Made by a program: the position numbers and the translations under genes. This document shows, piece after piece, positions 1 to 6,972 of a stretch of DNA of 22,484 nucleotides. This DNA is from Stomatobaculum sp. (GTDB taxonomy: Bacteria; Bacillota_A; Clostridia; Lachnospirales; Lachnospiraceae): positions 1-22,484 of the forward strand of contig JAFSYO010000063.1 in NCBI GenBank assembly GCA_017449925.1, read 5' to 3'. Positions within the stretch are counted from its first letter, which is position 1; the number at the start of each line of letters is the position of its first letter. The notes below the pieces were generated by a model. That model saw only the letters and a list, made by a program, of their open reading frames with translations. It searched no databases and had not been told where the DNA came from.

Positions 1-162
1 CAGGAAGCCGCCCACCACAGGAGCCGGAATACAGTACTTCGTGAGGAAGCTCACTTTCTTCCGGATCCAGAAGCCGATCAGGAGCAGGATCGCGGCCAGC
101 GCCGTCGTCATGACCATCGTACAGCTGATATTCAATGTACCTTCAACAGTTTCAAAAGACAT
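1..162 (-). CDS. gltS: Sodium/glutamate symporter, N-terminal part (cut by window edge)
   Basis: Only the first 54 codons lie in the window; the rest runs off the left edge. The reading frame opens with ATG at 162 behind a GGGGG ribosome site about six bases upstream. The peptide has a hydrophobic segment at about residues 16-33, then a basic loop, then the sequence SFLTKYCIPAPVVGGFL. This matches the start of the GltS family, where a first membrane helix is followed by a KK/Y-IP-PVxGG(L/F) stretch. GltS proteins import glutamate with sodium through the inner membrane. The gene sits directly downstream of a large SARP-type regulator and has its own promoter with a SARP-like direct repeat, so regulation by that neighbour is likely. 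The family call is good from this fragment; the exact substrate cannot be verified here. Confidence 0.8.
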   Translation of the reverse strand, partial: MSFETVEGTLNISCTMVMTTALAAILLLIGFWIRKKVSFLTKYCIPAPVVGGFL

Positions 163-205
163 AAGTTACCCCCTTTTCTGACAGTATTCTTACTGCTGTC
201 CTGTC

Positions 206-238
206 ATTATACCTGACAGGCGTCCAAGAATCGTCCAA
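206..238 (-). promoter_or_regulatory. gltS promoter with SARP-type heptamer direct repeats
   Basis: Reading the minus strand, TTGGACG occurs at 238-232 and again at 227-221, separated by ATTC, giving an 11-bp pitch. Nine bases further on is a perfect TATAAT box (211-206), followed after about 43 bases by the gltS start codon. There is no good -35 hexamer at normal spacing, which fits an activator-dependent promoter. SARP regulators such as ActII-ORF4 and DnrI are known to bind heptamers repeated at 11 bp close upstream of the -10 box. A dyad, CTGTCA and TGACAG (201-206 and 214-219), also overlaps the -10 box and could be a second operator. Confidence 0.65.
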
Positions 239-281
239 AAAGGGGGTATGCCCCGGGGTCCCACGGGACTCTGATACTGTT

Positions 282-3200
282 TTACTCCGTCATGAAGTGT
301 TTCGTCTTGCTGTACAGCTCGTTTGCCCGGAAGCTTGTTTTTGCAGATATTCCCTGACGCAGCGCGCGGCGGATCAGCTCTGCTTCGAAAACATCCGGGA
401 TCCCGGATAAATGCCGCAGTCCCTTTCTGGCATACTGTTCCGCGGTTTCTTTCAGCAGACCCGTACCTGTGCCTTCTGTTCTTCCTTCCAGTTCCGCCTT
501 CTGCCTCATGGTCATGGAGACGAAGGAAAGGATCCCCTGTTCCAGGGGAGATCCCATCTTTCCGCAGCATTCTTCCGCCTCGGAAAGATACTTTTCCGCA
601 GCTGCGCTGTCGCAGTCCTCCGCAGCGTAATAAGCCAGATAGGCCGCCGCCGCTCCTCTTCCGGGAAGCTCTCCGTTCTTTCCCGATATATCCAGAGCTG
701 TCCGGAACAGCTCCCGGGCTTTTCTGTGATCCTCCAGGGCAAAAACCGTTCTTCCGTAGTGGACATAGACCCAGGTAAGACCGGGCCAGTTTTCACCGTC
801 CGCCAGTGAAAGCGCCTTTTTAAAACAGGCTGATGCCTCCGCGTATCCGTTTTTGTGGCGGTAGACTCTGGCCAGGTCCGCGTAAGCGGCTGCCAGCTGC
901 AGCTTCACTTCCGTGGTCTGCGGCTGTTTTTCCAGAAGATCCACTGCCTCCAGATGATAATAGGCGGCCTTGTCGTAGGACTGCCTGAGGCAGAAGCAGC
1001 AGCCTCTGAGCCTCTGAAAGGCGGCGGTCCGGAGAGGATCTCCGATGTCTGTCAGGCTCCGCATTCCCGCTGAGACGTAATGCTCCGCCAGGTCCGGATT
1101 CTGCCGGTACACCGCCAGCTGGGAAAGAAGATAGCAGATCCGGACGCGAAGGAAACGTCTCCCCCTGTCCTCCAGTCCGCTGATCCTCCCCAGGAGCTCA
1201 TTTCCCTGCTTCATATCTCCCCGGGTCGCCGCCTCGGTTCCCGCAGCCTCCAGCACCAGACACTCTGTATGGACCGCAGCTGCTTCTTCCATCCCCTGGC
1301 CCCGCAGCTCATCGAGCTGGCGGAACAACGCTTCTGCCTCCTGTCTTATCTCTTCCCGGTCTGGAATCTTCAGTTCTCCTCCTCCGTACCAGGAAAAGGG
1401 CACAAATGCCCGGGAGCATTCCAGAGACAATGCCGCCGCGCGGTAGGGAAGGGCCTTGTCAGGCATCTTCGCCAGTTCAAAGCACTGCGCAGTCTCCCGC
1501 AGATCCCTGCTGTCCCCCGGATTACCTTCTTTTTCCAGGATCGAAGCCATGTGCGCGTAAGCGGTCCTTTTTTCTCTGGCCGGCGTCATCTCATACACAA
1601 GCTCCCGGATCCGGCTGTGACGGAAGCGGTAAAAATCGTCTTTTCCGCCATGGTGCTCCTCGATCAGACCTTTTCTCCGGAGGACATCCACGCCTCCGGT
1701 CAGCATGCGGTCGTCCCCTCCGGAAAGCTTCAGCAGCACACTTCCGGAAAGCTGCTCGGGAAACAGCGAAAGAAGCTTCGCGATCCGAAGAGCGTTCTCA
1801 GGCAGGGAAGAGATTTCTTCCCCCAGGAGCTTTCCCGGTTCTGACAGTTCTTCCGGCGTCCGGTCCTTCGATTTCCTGATCAGCTCCTCCAGAAGGACCA
1901 GGTTACCGCCGCTCTCCCGGAGGAAGCGCTCCGAATATTCCGCGGCTTTTTCGTCTCCCAGTTCCCTGGCGATCAGAAATCTGATCTCTTCTCCGTTCAA
2001 AGGCTGAAGTTTCAGCCGCAGCAGCACGCCTTTCCGTTCCATTCCTTCCAGAATCTTCCGGATGCCGAATTTATAGTCATCCCGGCAGCTCAGCACTGCC
2101 ATGATCCCCTTCAGTTCCGCGGAATAAAGCAGATGTTCCAGCAATGTCCCGCCTGCGGTATCCAGCCACTGGATATTCTCCAGGATCAGCAGGATCCGGC
2201 GCTTCCGGAGAAGTTCCCGCAGCAGGATCTGAAGGGTCTCCTTGCGGAAAGCTCCGCCGCTCTCTTCCATCTCCCCAAGCTCCGCCTGGGTACGGATGGG
2301 CAGCGCCAGTCCTTCATCCGCCGCCAGATCCCACAGCTGCCTCGTCAGCCTTTTCCACGGCAGAAGGGGGAACTGTTCCTCAGACTGAAGGCAGTCGGTC
2401 CTGACCACGTACATTCCGCTGAGATCCGTCCAGCCCAGGAAGCTCTGGATCAGCTCGCTTTTGCCGCTGCCGGCTTCACCTGTCAGGAGACAGGCGCTGC
2501 GGTCAAGGTCGCTCCGCGCCAGCGCTTCCCTCGCCGCCACCAGGATCTCCAGGATCCGCTCCCGTCCCGCCGGGAGAACCGGACGCTCCGGATCAGCGCC
2601 GCTATTCGACGCCTCGTTCCAGCGGTTCATGATGCTGTAGTAAAGCGCCGTCGTGCTCTCCTGGGGCAGAATACCCAGTTCTTCCTGGAGAAGCTTTTTC
2701 AGCTGCTGGAACACCCGGGCCGCCTTCTCATACTCTCCTCCGGCACTGCAGCAGCGCATCAGAAGACAGGTCATCCCTTCATGGTACGGATCTTCACGCA
2801 GGTATTCCCGGCACAGCCGAGCCGCTTCCCTGGGGTCCTCCCGCTCTGCTTCTTCCGCCCGCCGGATCAGTTCTCCCAGGAAGATCTCCCGGGTCTTTTC
2901 CCGCACGGACCGGACCCATTCTTCGAAGGCGAAGGCGCGTTTCAGGGAAAAACCCTGCAGGAATTCTCCTGCGTTTTCCGGGATGATCCGCTCCCGGACC
3001 AGATGGTCGTAGTCACAGTCGGTCTCCCAGGACTCATTTACCACCAGCAGGGACTTCCGGGGAGAAAGAAGGAACTCTCCCCCCAGGACCTTCTTGAGGC
3101 TGTAGAGAGTATTCCTCAGGTTCTTAAGTCCTGCCGCCTCGTCACAGTCCTCCCAGAGCAGCGATATCAGCTCCTGCCTGCTGGCAGTCTTCCGCACCAG

Positions 3201-3302
3201 CATGTAGTAAAGCAGCGCCTCCGCCCGTTTCACCGGGAAAGATACCTGCTGCCCGTCCAGCAGAATCAAAGGCGTCTGGAGAAGCAAGGCTTTTAACATC
3301 AT
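282..3302 (-). CDS. SARP/BTAD-family transcriptional regulator with AAA ATPase and TPR repeats
   Basis: A 1006-residue regulator. Residues 1-90 resemble an OmpR-like winged helix (AEALLYYMLVRKTASRQELISLLW, then the NLRNTLYSLKKVL helix). Residues 95-225 form a helical bacterial transcriptional activator domain ending in the typical YEKAARVFQQLKKLLQEELG stretch. A P-loop GEAGSGKS follows at 275-282, with a Walker B-like ILLILENIQWLD at 370-381. The C-terminal half is helical and TPR-like. This is the AfsR-type layout: DNA binding, BTAD, signalling ATPase, ligand- or protein-binding repeats. The start at 3302 is chosen because AGGAGG lies seven bases upstream; a longer frame to 3494 would run into the divergent ftcD gene. 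An ATG directly follows at 3299, so the first residue could be either. It precedes gltS on the same strand and is divergent from ftcD, making both candidate targets. The signal sensed is unknown. Confidence 0.85.
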   Translation of the reverse strand: MMLKALLLQTPLILLDGQQVSFPVKRAEALLYYMLVRKTASRQELISLLWEDCDEAAGLKNLRNTLYSLKKVLGGEFLLSPRKSLLVVNESWETDCDYDHLVRERIIPENAGEFLQGFSLKRAFAFEEWVRSVREKTREIFLGELIRRAEEAEREDPREAARLCREYLREDPYHEGMTCLLMRCCSAGGEYEKAARVFQQLKKLLQEELGILPQESTTALYYSIMNRWNEASNSGADPERPVLPAGRERILEILVAAREALARSDLDRSACLLTGEAGSGKSELIQSFLGWTDLSGMYVVRTDCLQSEEQFPLLPWKRLTRQLWDLAADEGLALPIRTQAELGEMEESGGAFRKETLQILLRELLRKRRILLILENIQWLDTAGGTLLEHLLYSAELKGIMAVLSCRDDYKFGIRKILEGMERKGVLLRLKLQPLNGEEIRFLIARELGDEKAAEYSERFLRESGGNLVLLEELIRKSKDRTPEELSEPGKLLGEEISSLPENALRIAKLLSLFPEQLSGSVLLKLSGGDDRMLTGGVDVLRRKGLIEEHHGGKDDFYRFRHSRIRELVYEMTPAREKRTAYAHMASILEKEGNPGDSRDLRETAQCFELAKMPDKALPYRAAALSLECSRAFVPFSWYGGGELKIPDREEIRQEAEALFRQLDELRGQGMEEAAAVHTECLVLEAAGTEAATRGDMKQGNELLGRISGLEDRGRRFLRVRICYLLSQLAVYRQNPDLAEHYVSAGMRSLTDIGDPLRTAAFQRLRGCCFCLRQSYDKAAYYHLEAVDLLEKQPQTTEVKLQLAAAYADLARVYRHKNGYAEASACFKKALSLADGENWPGLTWVYVHYGRTVFALEDHRKARELFRTALDISGKNGELPGRGAAAAYLAYYAAEDCDSAAAEKYLSEAEECCGKMGSPLEQGILSFVSMTMRQKAELEGRTEGTGTGLLKETAEQYARKGLRHLSGIPDVFEAELIRRALRQGISAKTSFRANELYSKTKHFMTE

Positions 3303-3341
3303 CTTTTCCTCCTGTGACTGTTTTTCGGTGTTTCTGTCCTC

Positions 3342-3371
3342 TTGACTTTTCCTCTCTTCTCCGCCTAAGAT
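3342..3371 (+). promoter_or_regulatory. Probable promoter of ftcD
   Basis: TTGACT (3342-3347) and TAAGAT (3366-3371) are separated by 18 bases, a good match to a housekeeping sigma-70 promoter. The expected transcript starts near 3378 and leaves a leader of roughly 58 bases before ftcD. The site lies in the divergent region just upstream of the SARP regulator's ribosome site. Confidence 0.55.
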
Positions 3372-3435
3372 AGTGGGACAGCGGCAGTCCGCCGGGTACC
3401 GGGCAGCCGCCATTTCTGTGAAGGAAGGAAAAATT

Positions 3436-4356
3436 ATGCAGAAACAGATGCTGATCCAGTCCATCCCCAATTTCAGCGAAGGCCGGGATCTCAAAAAGGT
3501 GGAGCAGATCGTCGACGCATTCCGCGGCAGGCCAGGTCTGAAGCTCCTTGACTACTCGACCGACCCGGACCACAACCGTTCTGTCGCCGTTGTCATCGGC
3601 GGACCGGAAGCAATGAAGGAAGCCATGGTGGACGCCATCGGACGTTCCATCGACTTGATAGATATGAACATACACGAAGGAAAGCATCCCCGCATCGGCT
3701 GCGTGGATGTCATTCCCTTTATTCCTGTCCGCGGAGCCACGCTCCAGGACGCGGACGCTCTGGCAAAGGAAGTGGCACAGCGCGCGGCGGAGCAGTTCAG
3801 CTTTCCATTTTATCTTTACGAAGCCTCTGCCTCCGCGCCTCACCGGGTCTCCCTTTCCGATATCCGGGCAGGACAGTACGAAGGACTTGCCGGGAAAATG
3901 AAGGATCCTCTCTGGATCCCGGACTACGGTCCCGCTTCCCCGCATCCCACTGGAGGCGCGGCCGCCATCGGCGCCAGGATGCCTATCATTTACTATAACG
4001 TAAATCTCGACACCTCCAGCCTGGAGACCGCCCGCAGCATTGCCCGAAAGATCCGCGGGTCCGACGGCGGATACCGCTTTGTCAAGGCCATGGGCATCGT
4101 TCCTGAAGGCAGGAACAGCGCCCAGGTCTCCGTCAACCTGACGGATTTCAGCAGGACCTCTCTCTACACCGTTTTCGAAACGGTAAAGATGGAGGCCGCC
4201 CGCTACGGCGTCCGCGCAGTATCCAGCGAAGTCGTGGGCTATCTCCCGCTTCAGGCCCTGGTGGACAGCGCCGAGTATTATCTGCAGCTGGAAGACTTCA
4301 GTCCGGACCAGATCCTGGAATACGACATCTGGAACAAAGAAGAAGAGGAAAAATAG
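3436..4356 (+). CDS. ftcD: Glutamate formimidoyltransferase (monofunctional)
   Basis: A 306-residue protein covering only the formiminotransferase N and C subdomains, without the cyclodeaminase domain of the ~540-residue vertebrate enzyme. It moves the formimino group from N-formimino-L-glutamate to tetrahydrofolate and releases glutamate, the last step of one histidine-degradation route, in the cytoplasm. Visible signatures are SIPNFSEGRD at 9-18 and the HEGKHPRIGCVDVIPFIP stretch at 80-97, which contains the His expected to act in catalysis. ATG at 3436 is chosen because AAGGAAGG lies upstream; a longer frame back to 3373 overlaps the promoter. The gene stands alone between its own promoter and terminator. 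No hut genes and no cyclodeaminase (fchA) are in the window, so the pathway partner must lie elsewhere. Confidence 0.93.
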   Translation: MQKQMLIQSIPNFSEGRDLKKVEQIVDAFRGRPGLKLLDYSTDPDHNRSVAVVIGGPEAMKEAMVDAIGRSIDLIDMNIHEGKHPRIGCVDVIPFIPVRGATLQDADALAKEVAQRAAEQFSFPFYLYEASASAPHRVSLSDIRAGQYEGLAGKMKDPLWIPDYGPASPHPTGGAAAIGARMPIIYYNVNLDTSSLETARSIARKIRGSDGGYRFVKAMGIVPEGRNSAQVSVNLTDFSRTSLYTVFETVKMEAARYGVRAVSSEVVGYLPLQALVDSAEYYLQLEDFSPDQILEYDIWNKEEEEK

Positions 4357-4362
4357 TACAGT

Positions 4363-4401
4363 ACAGAGAGCGCAGGCTGATGCTGCGCTCTCTGTTTTTT
4401 T
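4363..4401 (+). terminator. Strong intrinsic terminator after ftcD
   Basis: A perfect 13-bp stem (4363-4375 with 4383-4395) encloses a 7-base loop and is followed by a run of T to 4401. It begins six bases after the ftcD stop. On the minus strand the hairpin is followed by a looser T-rich run, so it may also stop transcripts from the convergent HAD gene. Confidence 0.92.
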
Positions 4402-4406
4402 CCTCA

Positions 4407-4476
4407 ATATTCCGTGGTCTCCGGGTCTGCCGGTATTCCAGGGCCTCCGGATCCCTCAGTATTTCAGGATCTCCGG
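4407..4476. repeat. Three-copy 26-bp tandem repeat spanning the HAD gene stop codon
   Basis: Related 18-bp cores lie at 4407-4424, 4433-4450 and 4459-4476, spaced by exactly 26 bases. The rightmost copy encodes the last sense codons of the HAD hydrolase (PEILKY), and the stop codon follows it at 4456-4458. The two copies to the left are outside the gene. The two rightmost copies agree at about 15 of 18 positions, and the farthest is more diverged. This looks like a tandem duplication of the gene's 3' end. Confidence 0.7.
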
Positions 4477-5148
4477 CAGGGCCGCGATCCGCTCCGCCGC
4501 GGCCTTTTCCGGTGTATCCAGAGCCACGTTCTTTCCCGCCGGCGCGAACCAAAGGGCTTTCATTCCGGCCTGCATGGCTCCGCAGTAATCCTTCGGGAAG
4601 CTGTCCCCGACAAAAATGCACTCCTCCGGGGCGGCCCCCGCTTTCTTTATGCATAGACTGAACAGTCTCTGGTCCGGTTTCTCCACACCCGCCTCTTCGC
4701 TGGTGACGATAAAATCCACATACCCGAGGAGCCCCAGCCGCTCCAGCTTGATGAACTGGATCCAGGCGGTCATATCCGTACCGATGCCGATGCGGACGCC
4801 CCTCTTCTTCAGCTCCCGCATCGTCTCTTCCGCCCCCGGGGACGGCGCCGACGCTTTCATCAAGGTCTCCCAGTACAGCTCATAAAGCTTCATCGCGTGG
4901 GGCTGCAGGGGCAGGCCGTACTCTTCCAGCATGTTCTGGTAGCGGATCAGCCGGTTGTGGCAGGCCGCCACATCACCCATTTCACCGTGCAGCCGCTTCA
5001 TCATGCGGCGCGCCTCCTCGGGAAAGCGCCCCGGTTCCCAGCCGAAATGCTTCTCCGCATAGGCCGAGAGCTCTTTCATGGACACCGCGTTCGCACTTTC
5101 GTAGTCGTAGAGCGTTCCGTCGATGTCAAAGATCACTGCTTTGATCAT
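4456..5148 (-). CDS. HAD-superfamily hydrolase (class IA, YjjG-like)
   Basis: A 230-residue phosphatase-type HAD protein. Motif I is FDIDGTLYD at 7-15 with nucleophile D8 and acid/base D10. Motif II is the GIGTD segment, motif III the Lys of VEKPDQRLF, and motif IV FVGDSFPKD. A helical cap lies between motifs I and II, as in class IA enzymes. Relatives dephosphorylate small phosphometabolites such as nucleotides or phosphoglycolate; the substrate cannot be read from sequence. The ATG at 5148 is preferred because GGAGAA sits eight bases upstream; an in-frame GTG at 5166 has no ribosome site. It is convergent with ftcD and downstream of the CoA-transferase gene on the same strand, separated by a repeat-rich gap of 160 bases. 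Confidence 0.88.
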   Translation of the reverse strand: MIKAVIFDIDGTLYDYESANAVSMKELSAYAEKHFGWEPGRFPEEARRMMKRLHGEMGDVAACHNRLIRYQNMLEEYGLPLQPHAMKLYELYWETLMKASAPSPGAEETMRELKKRGVRIGIGTDMTAWIQFIKLERLGLLGYVDFIVTSEEAGVEKPDQRLFSLCIKKAGAAPEECIFVGDSFPKDYCGAMQAGMKALWFAPAGKNVALDTPEKAAAERIAALPEILKY

Positions 5149-5163
5149 GGGTTGTTCTCCTTT

Positions 5164-5297
5164 CACCCCAGACTCGGGATGCTTCGCATCCCTCGTTTTT
5201 GGTGTCCAGAGGCGTTTCGCGCCTTGGCCACCTCGGAAATATGAGTAAAATCTGCCTGAAAAGCAAGCTTTCCATTCAGATTTTACTCATATTTCCT
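5164..5297. repeat. Intergenic element with a 20-bp perfect stem
   Basis: The gap between the CoA-transferase stop and the HAD start is built of palindromes. There is a 7-bp stem GGGATGC/GCATCCC at 5176-5192 followed by a T run on the plus strand. A 5-bp stem AGGCG/CGCCT lies near 5210-5224. A perfect 20-bp inverted repeat pairs 5235-5254 with 5277-5296 around a 22-base loop, which itself holds a small AAAGC/GCTTT stem. No T run follows the large hairpin on the minus strand, so it is not an ordinary terminator for the CoA-transferase. A diverged relative lies at 6761-6817 on the other side of that gene. It could be a degenerate MITE or a dispersed intergenic repeat. Confidence 0.65.
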
Positions 5298-5308
5298 GGG
5301 GTGCTGTA

Positions 5309-6619
5309 TTATTTAAAATTTTCCTCCGCGTACTTGGAAAGCTCCGCCCGGAAATCGGGATGCGCCACAGAGATCATGGCCTCCGCCCGCTCCCTGAGGG
5401 ACAGCCCCGAAAGCTTCACCACACCGTACTCCGTGGCCACGTACTGGATCATGGTGCGGGGCGCGGAGACAGTGGAGCCGCCGGGAATAAAGGGGACGAT
5501 GTTGGACTTCCGCATGCCGTCCTTCGTCACGCGGGAGGAATTCATGCAGACAAAGCCCTTTCCGCCCAGGGAGCGGTAGGCGCCCTCCAGGAAATCCATC
5601 TGGCCGCCGATGCCGGACAGCTGGCGTGTTCCCGCGGATTCGCCGTTCTCCTGACCCATGAGGTCCAGCTGCACGCCGCCGTTGATGCTGATGACGTTCT
5701 TCATGGACGCGATGCGGTAGGGATCGTGGACGTAGTCCAGGTCGCCAGGGTGGAACAGCTCCGGCTCCGCGTCCAGCCAGTCGTATAGTTCCTGGGAACC
5801 CATGGCCAGATTCCAGGTGGAGAGGCCGGTGTCAAATTCTTTCCGCGCATTGGTGAGCTTTCCTGCCTTGTACAGCGCCAGAAAGGCGTCGCTGATGGTG
5901 CCGGTGTGGCAGCCGATGTCCTTCAGGTCCGACTCCGCCACCATGTTCGCCACGGTGAAAGGAACGCCGCCCACGCCCAGGGAAAGCACTGCCCCGTCCG
6001 GGATCTCCGCCACCACCAGCTCCGCGATGCGGCGGTCCGTCTCCGACGCAGCCTTGTAACTCCGCTCCGGCATCGGCTCGTGGAAGCCCTCCACCACATA
6101 GTCCGCCTCGCTCAGGTGGACACGGTGGGAGCCCTCCACGCCCTGCAGACGCGGATAATGTTCATTGATCTCAAAAATGACGGTGCGGGCATTTTCAAAG
6201 ATGACCCTCCAGGTGTAGTTGGAGATGCCGAGACCGCAGTAGCCCTCATCGTCCGGTCTCGAAACCGGTACAAAAGCCACATCCACCCGGATGTGATTCC
6301 GGTACAGCACCGGCAGAGAGCGGAGCATCACCGGCATGAAACGCACCAGCCCCTTCGACTGCATCTTCCGCTCATAATCCCCGATATGCCAGCTGTAATA
6401 AGAAAAGGATTCCTGCTCCGGATCCGCTTCGATCACCTCGATCCGCGGCCGGATCACCAGGCCGCCACGGATCTTCACATCCTTTACTTCTCCCTTGCGG
6501 GCGGCCAGCGCTTTGTCCAGAAGCTCCGGATAACCTGCGCCGAAACCATAGTCCACCCAGTCTCCGTCCCGCACTGCCTTGACTGCCTCTTCCGGTGAAA
6601 CGATCCTGTACTGCTTCAC
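5309..6619 (-). CDS. Acetyl-CoA hydrolase/transferase family protein, butyryl-CoA:acetate CoA-transferase-like, probable altered active site
   Basis: A 436-residue protein of the But/4-hydroxybutyrate CoA-transferase family, close to the usual ~440-450 length. Family marks are GDWVDYGFGAGYPEL at 19-33, the glycine-rich SLGVGGVPFTVA at 213-224, GSQELYDWL, and SGIGGQMDF in the C-terminal half. Family members swap CoA between acyl groups through a glutamyl-CoA intermediate. The catalytic Glu, from memory of the family, sits in an H-T-E or Y-T-E motif. Here the aligned stretch reads CHTGTISDAF (237-246), with Gly at 240, so classical activity is doubtful. The start codon is GTG at 6619 with a GGGGG ribosome site ten bases upstream. 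It is divergent from the 2-hydroxyacid dehydrogenase-Etf operon, and a link to lactate or acyl-CoA metabolism is inferred from that. Confidence 0.82.
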   Translation of the reverse strand: MKQYRIVSPEEAVKAVRDGDWVDYGFGAGYPELLDKALAARKGEVKDVKIRGGLVIRPRIEVIEADPEQESFSYYSWHIGDYERKMQSKGLVRFMPVMLRSLPVLYRNHIRVDVAFVPVSRPDDEGYCGLGISNYTWRVIFENARTVIFEINEHYPRLQGVEGSHRVHLSEADYVVEGFHEPMPERSYKAASETDRRIAELVVAEIPDGAVLSLGVGGVPFTVANMVAESDLKDIGCHTGTISDAFLALYKAGKLTNARKEFDTGLSTWNLAMGSQELYDWLDAEPELFHPGDLDYVHDPYRIASMKNVISINGGVQLDLMGQENGESAGTRQLSGIGGQMDFLEGAYRSLGGKGFVCMNSSRVTKDGMRKSNIVPFIPGGSTVSAPRTMIQYVATEYGVVKLSGLSLRERAEAMISVAHPDFRAELSKYAEENFK

Positions 6620-6705
6620 TTTCTTTTTCCCCCTTCTTGATACGGTGCACCCGCCGAAAGCCGATTCCGCGCTGTTTATTGTTTATATATAACCGTGATA
6701 AAATC

Positions 6706-6734
6706 AGTATACTCCATTCCGCGGCCTTCGTGAA
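6706..6734 (-). promoter_or_regulatory. Candidate promoter of the CoA-transferase gene
   Basis: On the minus strand TTCACG (6734-6729) and TATACT (6711-6706) are 17 bases apart. The -10 box is strong and the -35 moderate. The predicted leader to the GTG at 6619 is about 80 bases and passes through a very AT-rich segment (TTATATATAAAC). Confidence 0.45.
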
Positions 6735-6760
6735 CTTTTTCCATGTCCTCATTTAGCCGG

Positions 6761-6817
6761 CACCCTACGCTCGGGTCGCTTCGCGCCTTTACCATTTCGG
6801 AATTATTACTCATTCTG
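6761..6817. repeat. Second, shorter copy of the intergenic element flanking the CoA-transferase gene
   Basis: The segment starting CACCCTACGCTCGGG resembles CACCCCAGACTCGGG at 5165. The following TTCGCGCCTT..CCA..TCGGAA..TAT pattern resembles the segment at 5215-5254. Both copies are in the same orientation, one on each side of the 5309-6619 gene. The right arm of the 20-bp inverted repeat is missing here. Similarity is clear by eye but diverged. Confidence 0.5.
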
Positions 6818-6830
6818 TACATTATGACGC

Positions 6831-6859
6831 TTGACTATGGACAATCTATCGTGTATTTT
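6831..6859 (+). promoter_or_regulatory. Probable promoter of the dehydrogenase-etfBA operon
   Basis: TTGACT (6831-6836) and TATTTT (6854-6859) with a 17-base spacer. The predicted start near 6866 leaves a leader of about 107 bases before the first gene. The remaining gene-free bases between 6620 and 6972 hold the CoA-transferase promoter, the repeat element and the leader hairpin listed separately. Confidence 0.55.
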
Positions 6860-6892
6860 TACTCTTAATGTTTTATAAACATTCAGTATCGG

Positions 6893-6922
6893 GGATCCGG
6901 ACCTCAGATCGGCCTGAGATCC
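6893..6922 (+). promoter_or_regulatory. Hairpin in the leader of the dehydrogenase operon
   Basis: GGAT (6893-6896) pairs with ATCC (6919-6922) and CTCAG pairs with CTGAG inside it, with a one-sided CCGGAC bulge. It lies about 27 bases after the predicted transcription start and 50 bases before the start codon. There is no T run, so it is not a terminator. It could be an mRNA-stabilising or protein-binding structure; I recognise no riboswitch. Confidence 0.35.
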
Positions 6923-6972
6923 AAGTGCTGAACAAATACAGATTGATATGACACAAAGGAGAAGCAGCACGA

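Noticed and set aside
3303..3494. N-terminal extension of the SARP regulator by 64 residues
   Set aside because: It overlaps the ftcD start and promoter on the other strand, and a strong AGGAGG site fixes the start at 3302 or 3299.
3142..4407. A 421-codon minus-strand open frame
   Set aside because: It lies opposite ftcD, whose protein is clearly recognisable; GC-rich coding sequence often leaves long antisense frames.
5235..5296. Ordinary intrinsic terminator for the CoA-transferase
   Set aside because: The 20-bp stem has a 22-base loop and no T run follows on the minus strand.
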